Both the position numbers and the translations under genes were made by a program. The notes below the pieces were generated by a model. The model was not told the origin of the DNA, did not search any database, and saw only the letters and a list, made by a program, of their open reading frames with translations. From Lachnospiraceae bacterium (lineage in GTDB: Bacteria > Bacillota > Clostridia > Lachnospirales > Lachnospiraceae), in the NCBI GenBank assembly GCA_900772685.1, contig CAAGRP010000238.1:1-7494 (forward strand): a DNA stretch of 7,494 nucleotides, written 5' to 3'. Position 1 is the first letter of the stretch, and every line of letters begins with the position of its first letter. Of this stretch, positions 5,831 through 7,494 are shown piece by piece.

Positions 5831-7101
5831 TTATTGCATCCCTCCTTTACAAGATATCCTCCGGAAGGAAGGCTTGCATCCGGATAATCATCCGGTCTTG
5901 TTATACCGTAGATAGCAGTGTTTTTTCCGATAGATACATTATCCGGTATTATCGAATGTTCTCCTATCGTTACGATACCGTCTCCGTATACATTAGGCTT
6001 AACCTCATTAGGCGCTTCCTCGCCGACTCCGAGTCTGGCATTTGCACCTATAGTGGTTCCGTCGGCTATTATTGCTTTTTCCACGACTGTATTTTCGCCT
6101 ATAACGACGTTATTCATCAATATCGAGTTGCGGACAACCGCGCCCCTTTTAACCTTTACATTGTATCCGAGGACGCTGTTCTCAACCGTACCGTAGATCT
6201 CGCAGCCTCCGGAGATCATGGAGCGGTCTACATTTGAGCCTGCTGCGATAAACTGCGGGCTCGGAGAAGCACTGTTCGTATATATCTTCCAGAACTCCTC
6301 ATAAAGATTAAATTCGGGAACTATATCTATAAGGCCCATATTGGCTTCCCAATATGATCCCAGAGTCCCTACATCCTTCCAGTAACCGTTAAACTCATAA
6401 GCATATATGTGCTTTCCTATATCTTTGCAATACGGAAGCACATGCTTTCCAAAATCAAGTCCCGGTTCCTCCTTGAGTTCCTCAAGAGCCAGTCTCAATA
6501 CATCATAATTGAAGATGTATATTCCCATCGAAGCAAGATTGCTTCGCGGTTCTTCGGGCTTTTCTTCGAATTCCGTTATCCTTCCGCATTCATCGGTTAT
6601 CATTATACCGAATCTGCTTGCTTCTTCCCACGGAACTGTCATACATGCTACGGTGATATCGGCTTTATTTGCTTTGTGGAACTCAAGCATAAGCTGATAA
6701 TCCATCTTGTAGATGTGATCGCCCGAAAGAATGACTACATAATCCGGATTGTAAGTATCCATGAATCTGGTATTCTGATATATTGCATTCGCGGTTCCGC
6801 TGTACCATCCGCTTCCGTAATTACTCTCGTACGGAGAAAGGATGTGAACGCCGCCCTGTGTCTTGTCAAGATCCCATGGAATACCTATTCCGATATGCGC
6901 ATTCAATCGAAGTGGCTGATACTGTGTAAGAACGCCCACAGTGTCGATCCCGGAATTGACACAGTTGCTTAAAGGGAAATCTATTATCCTGTATTTACCC
7001 CCGAAAGCAACTGCCGGTTTTGCGACTCTGTCTGTCAGAACGCCAAGTCTGCTGCCTTGTCCTCCTGCAAGAAGCATCGCAATCATTTCTTTCTTGATCA
7101 T
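5827..7101 (-). CDS. glgC: Glucose-1-phosphate adenylyltransferase (ADP-glucose pyrophosphorylase), catalytic subunit GlgC
   Basis: Makes ADP-glucose and pyrophosphate from ATP and glucose-1-phosphate, the committed step of bacterial glycogen synthesis, in the cytoplasm. 424 residues, as expected. The nucleotide-binding loop LAGGQGSRL (11-19) is intact, followed by AKPAVAFGGKYRIIDFPLSN (27-46); K36 appears to match E. coli K39, the activator-site lysine. SGDHIYKMDY (126-135) carries D128, equivalent to the catalytic Asp142, and FEEKP (178-182) carries K181, equivalent to glucose-1-phosphate-binding Lys195. The C-terminal third (about 285-420) is a left-handed beta-helix with hexapeptide repeats. 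The start has GAGGAGA about seven bases upstream. First gene of the run glgC-glgD-spoVG-rsmF, read from the promoter at 7216-7224. No glycogen synthase (glgA), branching enzyme or phosphorylase is in this window. Confidence 0.97.
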   Translation of the reverse strand: MIKKEMIAMLLAGGQGSRLGVLTDRVAKPAVAFGGKYRIIDFPLSNCVNSGIDTVGVLTQYQPLRLNAHIGIGIPWDLDKTQGGVHILSPYESNYGSGWYSGTANAIYQNTRFMDTYNPDYVVILSGDHIYKMDYQLMLEFHKANKADITVACMTVPWEEASRFGIMITDECGRITEFEEKPEEPRSNLASMGIYIFNYDVLRLALEELKEEPGLDFGKHVLPYCKDIGKHIYAYEFNGYWKDVGTLGSYWEANMGLIDIVPEFNLYEEFWKIYTNSASPSPQFIAAGSNVDRSMISGGCEIYGTVENSVLGYNVKVKRGAVVRNSILMNNVVIGENTVVEKAIIADGTTIGANARLGVGEEAPNEVKPNVYGDGIVTIGEHSIIPDNVSIGKNTAIYGITRPDDYPDASLPSGGYLVKEGCNK

Positions 7102-7209
7102 TGCTGTCTCTCCTCGTTAAGCCATACTTTGTATTTAACCTTTACCTGCTCTTCTATTTCATGTAAACAGAGTAAAATTTAGAAGAAATATGAAAAGCTG
7201 TCTACTGAT
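7102..7209 (-). promoter_or_regulatory. Leader of the glgC operon
   Basis: About 108 nt from the predicted start of transcription to the glgC ATG. It contains a seven-pair inverted repeat (7150-7156 with 7180-7186, 23-nt loop) and, just before the ribosome binding site, a three-codon start-stop frame (ATG GCT TAA, 7125-7117) with no strong ribosome binding site of its own. No known riboswitch is recognised, so regulation by this leader is only a possibility. Confidence 0.3.
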
Positions 7210-7215
7210 TTATCT

Positions 7216-7224
7216 ATTATACCA
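7216..7224 (-). promoter_or_regulatory. Extended -10 promoter of the glgC operon
   Basis: On the minus strand: TGG followed by a perfect TATAAT (TATAAT at 7221-7216, TG at 7224-7223), the extended -10 form. No good -35 hexamer is found at 16-18 bp; that place is occupied by the palindrome at 7232-7246. A weak -35 is typical of promoters relying on an extended -10 or on an activator. Confidence 0.6.
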
Positions 7225-7231
7225 TGAAATT

Positions 7232-7246
7232 GCATAACTTGTATGC
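7232..7246. promoter_or_regulatory. Palindrome over the -35 region of the glgC promoter, possible operator
   Basis: GCATA (7232-7236) and TATGC (7242-7246) form an exact dyad with a 5-bp spacer. The dyad is centred about 18-20 bp upstream of the -10 box, where RNA polymerase would contact a -35 element. The size and position fit a dimeric regulator site, but no specific regulator is recognised. Confidence 0.35.
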
Positions 7247-7289
7247 TTTTTGTATTTCAAAGCTGCACAAAAATCTCCTCTATTTATCG

Positions 7290-7317
7290 TCACATTTACA
7301 TCACATTGTAGTCATTT
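7290..7317. repeat. Three direct repeats at 11-bp spacing
   Basis: TCACAT (7290-7295), TCACAT (7301-7306) and TCATTT (7312-7317) start exactly 11 bp apart, on one face of the helix. The third copy is imperfect. They lie about 80-108 bp upstream of the predicted glgC transcription start, and 57-84 bp upstream of the plus-strand tRNA transcription start. Phased repeats of this kind are typical of sites for response regulators that bind in tandem. Confidence 0.3.
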
Positions 7318-7325
7318 TTATTCTA

Positions 7326-7359
7326 TTTAAAAACGAGATTGACAAACTCAATCTCGTTT
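7326..7359 (-). terminator. Hairpin upstream of glgC, probable minus-strand terminator
   Basis: A perfect 12-bp stem (7331-7342 with 7348-7359) with a 5-nt loop. On the minus strand the stem ends in CTCGTTT and continues TTAAATAG, giving five T in a row. It would stop minus-strand transcripts arriving from beyond the right edge before the glgC promoter. On the plus strand no T-run follows directly. The same bases hold the tRNA promoter's -35 and spacer. Confidence 0.5.
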
Positions 7360-7367
7360 GGTAGAAT
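7339..7367 (+). promoter_or_regulatory. Strong promoter of the tRNA-Thr gene
   Basis: Perfect TTGACA (7339-7344), exactly 17 bp, TAGAAT (7362-7367, five of six), with an extended -10 TG at 7359-7360. Transcription would start near 7374, about ten bases before the mature tRNA 5' end. This near-consensus promoter is what a stable RNA gene usually carries. Confidence 0.75.
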
Positions 7368-7383
7368 TTTATTTTGTTAGAAT

Positions 7384-7456
<73 letters not shown>

Positions 7457-7471
7457 TTTTTTATTTTATAA

Positions 7472-7494
7472 GAAACCTTATAGAATAAGGCTTC
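7472..7494 (+). terminator. Possible terminator hairpin after the tRNA, cut by the window edge
   Basis: CCTTA (7476-7480) pairs with TAAGG (7486-7490) around a 5-nt loop. After one mismatch, GAA (7472-7474) pairs with TTC (7492-7494). The hairpin would end exactly at the window edge, so any T-tract is out of view. It could close the tRNA transcript or belong to whatever follows. Confidence 0.4.

Noticed and set aside
5749..6972. Long plus-strand frames opposite glgC and glgD (up to 187 codons)
   Set aside because: They lie entirely antisense to clear, conserved genes, lack ribosome binding sites and resemble no known family.

Overview
The window looks like a chromosomal segment of a low-GC, Gram-positive anaerobe. 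The best guess is a clostridial (Lachnospiraceae-type) genome. The pointers are a GlgC/GlgD pair of ADP-glucose pyrophosphorylase subunits, SpoVG, a secreted coiled-coil protein ending in a 3D (Asp-Asp-Asp) domain, AGGAGG-type ribosome binding sites, consensus sigma-A-type promoters, and a tRNA-Thr without an encoded CCA. The family-level placement is inference from gene content only.

All six long protein genes lie on the minus strand; one tRNA gene lies on the plus strand. From right to left: tRNA-Thr(GGT) at 7384-7456 with its own strong promoter; then a tightly packed run glgC - glgD - spoVG - rsmF (7101 down to 3011), with junctions of 4-nt overlap, 14-nt gap and 11-nt overlap. After a 309-nt gap between start codons and stop (272 nt after rsmF to the 3D gene start) with its own promoter and a roughly 150-nt leader comes the secreted 3D-domain protein (2738-1485), closed by a strong hairpin terminator. 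Then comes glf, UDP-galactopyranose mutase (1362-259). The first 258 bases are intergenic apart from what may be the first codons of another minus-strand gene.

The four-gene run suggests one transcript that makes ADP-glucose for glycogen synthesis (GlgC catalytic, GlgD probably modulatory) and also carries the nucleic-acid-binding regulator SpoVG and an rRNA m5C methyltransferase. The other two genes concern the cell envelope: a probable cell-wall-active secreted protein, and the enzyme that supplies UDP-galactofuranose for surface glycans.

No mobile element, CRISPR array, phage gene or defence system is visible. The less ordinary material is in the intergenic DNA: a possible plus-strand small RNA at 60-214, a structured leader with alternative pairings before the 3D gene, sigma-A promoters built into terminator hairpins at three places, and phased repeats upstream of glgC.
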